Positions 33,760 through 34,147 of a stretch of 34,147 nucleotides of DNA are shown here, piece by piece. Position 1 is the first letter of the stretch, and each line of letters opens with the position of its first letter. The translations under genes were made by a program, and so were the position numbers. The DNA is from GCA-2733415 sp964635575 (GTDB lineage Bacteria > Bacteroidota > Bacteroidia > Flavobacteriales > Flavobacteriaceae): positions 1-34,147 of the forward strand of contig CAZWNY010000012.1 of the NCBI GenBank assembly GCA_964635575.1, given 5' to 3'. The notes beneath the pieces are model-generated. The model saw nothing but the letters and a program-made list of their open reading frames with translations, was not told where the DNA came from and did not search any database.

Positions 33760-34065
33760 TTACCGCTTATAACACATCACTGTGAGTTTACAAAGCAAAC
33801 ATATAAAATTACACCAAGGCTCGGCTATTGTTTTAAATGATTTAAATCCTTATCAAAAAAAACATTAGCTGTATTATAAAAATCGAAACATAGGAAGGTT
33901 AGCAGGTTTTTCAGTGAGTATAAATAGCTCTAATTTTTTTGTTTTTGGTAAGGATTTAGATATTTCAAAAATTGTATTTCAAAATTATTTACAAAAAAAG
34001 ATGAATTTTTTTCATTTTTTGTTTTAAATTTCCATAAAACAACATATATTTGCATTTTTAAAATT
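33760..34065. other. Intergenic stretch before tRNA-Arg
   Basis: These 306 bases contain the tRNA-Arg promoter near the right end. Otherwise I see no gene. A plus-strand frame from 33782 is open for 28 codons, hits TAG after a run of eight A, and is then open again to about 34026. It might be a decayed short gene, but I recognise no family in it. Confidence 0.4.
34018..34052 (+). promoter_or_regulatory. Promoter of tRNA-Arg
   Basis: TTTG (34018-34021) and TATATTTG (34045-34052), 23 bases apart, match the Bacteroidota consensus, 13 bases before the tRNA 5' end. The -7 octamer is identical to that of the tRNA-Thr promoter. Confidence 0.7.
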
Positions 34066-34139
34066 GGCCTCGTGGCGCAACTGAATAGCGCACTTGATTA
34101 CGGCTCAAGAGGTTACTGGTTTGAATCCAGTCGAGGTCA
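34066..34139 (+). tRNA. tRNA-Arg (anticodon ACG)
   Basis: The 74-base gene folds into a full cloverleaf. The acceptor GGCCTCG pairs with CGAGGTC (one G-U), the D stem GCGC/GCGC follows, and the anticodon stem CTTGA/TCAAG encloses TTACGGC with anticodon ACG at 34100-34102. The T stem is ACTGG/CCAGT with loop TTTGAAT instead of the usual TTCGAAT. The discriminator is A and CCA is not encoded. The first position A is normally edited to inosine by TadA. The D loop has only one G where two are usual. The window ends eight bases later. Confidence 0.96.
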
Positions 34140-34147
34140 CTATACAA

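Overview
The window is a stretch of AT-rich chromosome from a member of the Bacteroidota, most likely the family Flavobacteriaceae. The evidence is the gliding-motility pair gldF/gldG next to dnaN, outer-membrane receptors with a carboxypeptidase-like N-terminal extension, a FtsX-like permease without its ATPase, a NamZ-type lipoprotein, an almost complete lack of Shine-Dalgarno sequences, and promoters with the Bacteroidota pattern TTTG-N17-23-TAnnTTTG. The genus cannot be fixed from the sequence alone. One run of exactly 100 N (18669-18768) is an assembly gap inside a receptor gene.

Layout. 1-433: 3' end of an outer-membrane barrel gene. 622-2022 (-): lpdA. 2234-5156 (+): gldF, an unassigned membrane protein, gldG. 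5347-6465 (+): dnaN with a strong terminator. 6570-6643 (-): tRNA-Thr. 6702-8911 (-): a small unknown gene and the tightly packed idi, 6-pyruvoyl-tetrahydropterin-synthase-like and manA genes. 9352-11208 (-): a B12-binding radical SAM protein, divergent from an FtsE-type ATPase (11410-12093, +). 12375-17068 (-): SulP anion transporter, NA37 nucleoid-associated protein, pRiA4b ORF-3-like protein, heme A synthase. 17289-21314 (-): a TonB-dependent receptor (gapped) 3 bp behind an M23 peptidase. 21501-23872 (+): a coiled-coil protein, zapA, a 6S-like RNA and rny. 23975-26390 (+): TlpA-like lipoprotein, tpiA, prmA, clpS. 26421-29069 (-): WbqC-like protein, DUF721/DciA-like protein, lipoprotein, recF. 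29197-30495 (+): membrane-anchored TPR protein and ribH. 30720-32479 (-): rplS with a structured leader and a LolC/E-like permease, head to head with a NamZ-like lipoprotein (32497-33759, +). 34066-34139 (+): tRNA-Arg.

Most of the window is housekeeping: DNA replication and repair (dnaN, recF, DciA-like), division and RNA turnover (zapA, rny), central metabolism (lpdA, tpiA, ribH, manA, idi), respiration (heme A synthase) and envelope functions (receptor, M23 peptidase, NamZ, LolC/E-like, gliding transporter). I saw no phage, insertion sequence, CRISPR array or defence island.

I did not find a convincing new multi-gene system. The leads most worth a second look are the extra membrane protein placed by overlapping frames between gldF and gldG, the 6S-like RNA between zapA and rny with a ZapB-like coiled-coil gene upstream, the structured leader of rplS, a pterin synthase with the CxxxxxHGH motif typical of true PTPS, and a radical SAM protein with CX4CX2C cluster spacing.
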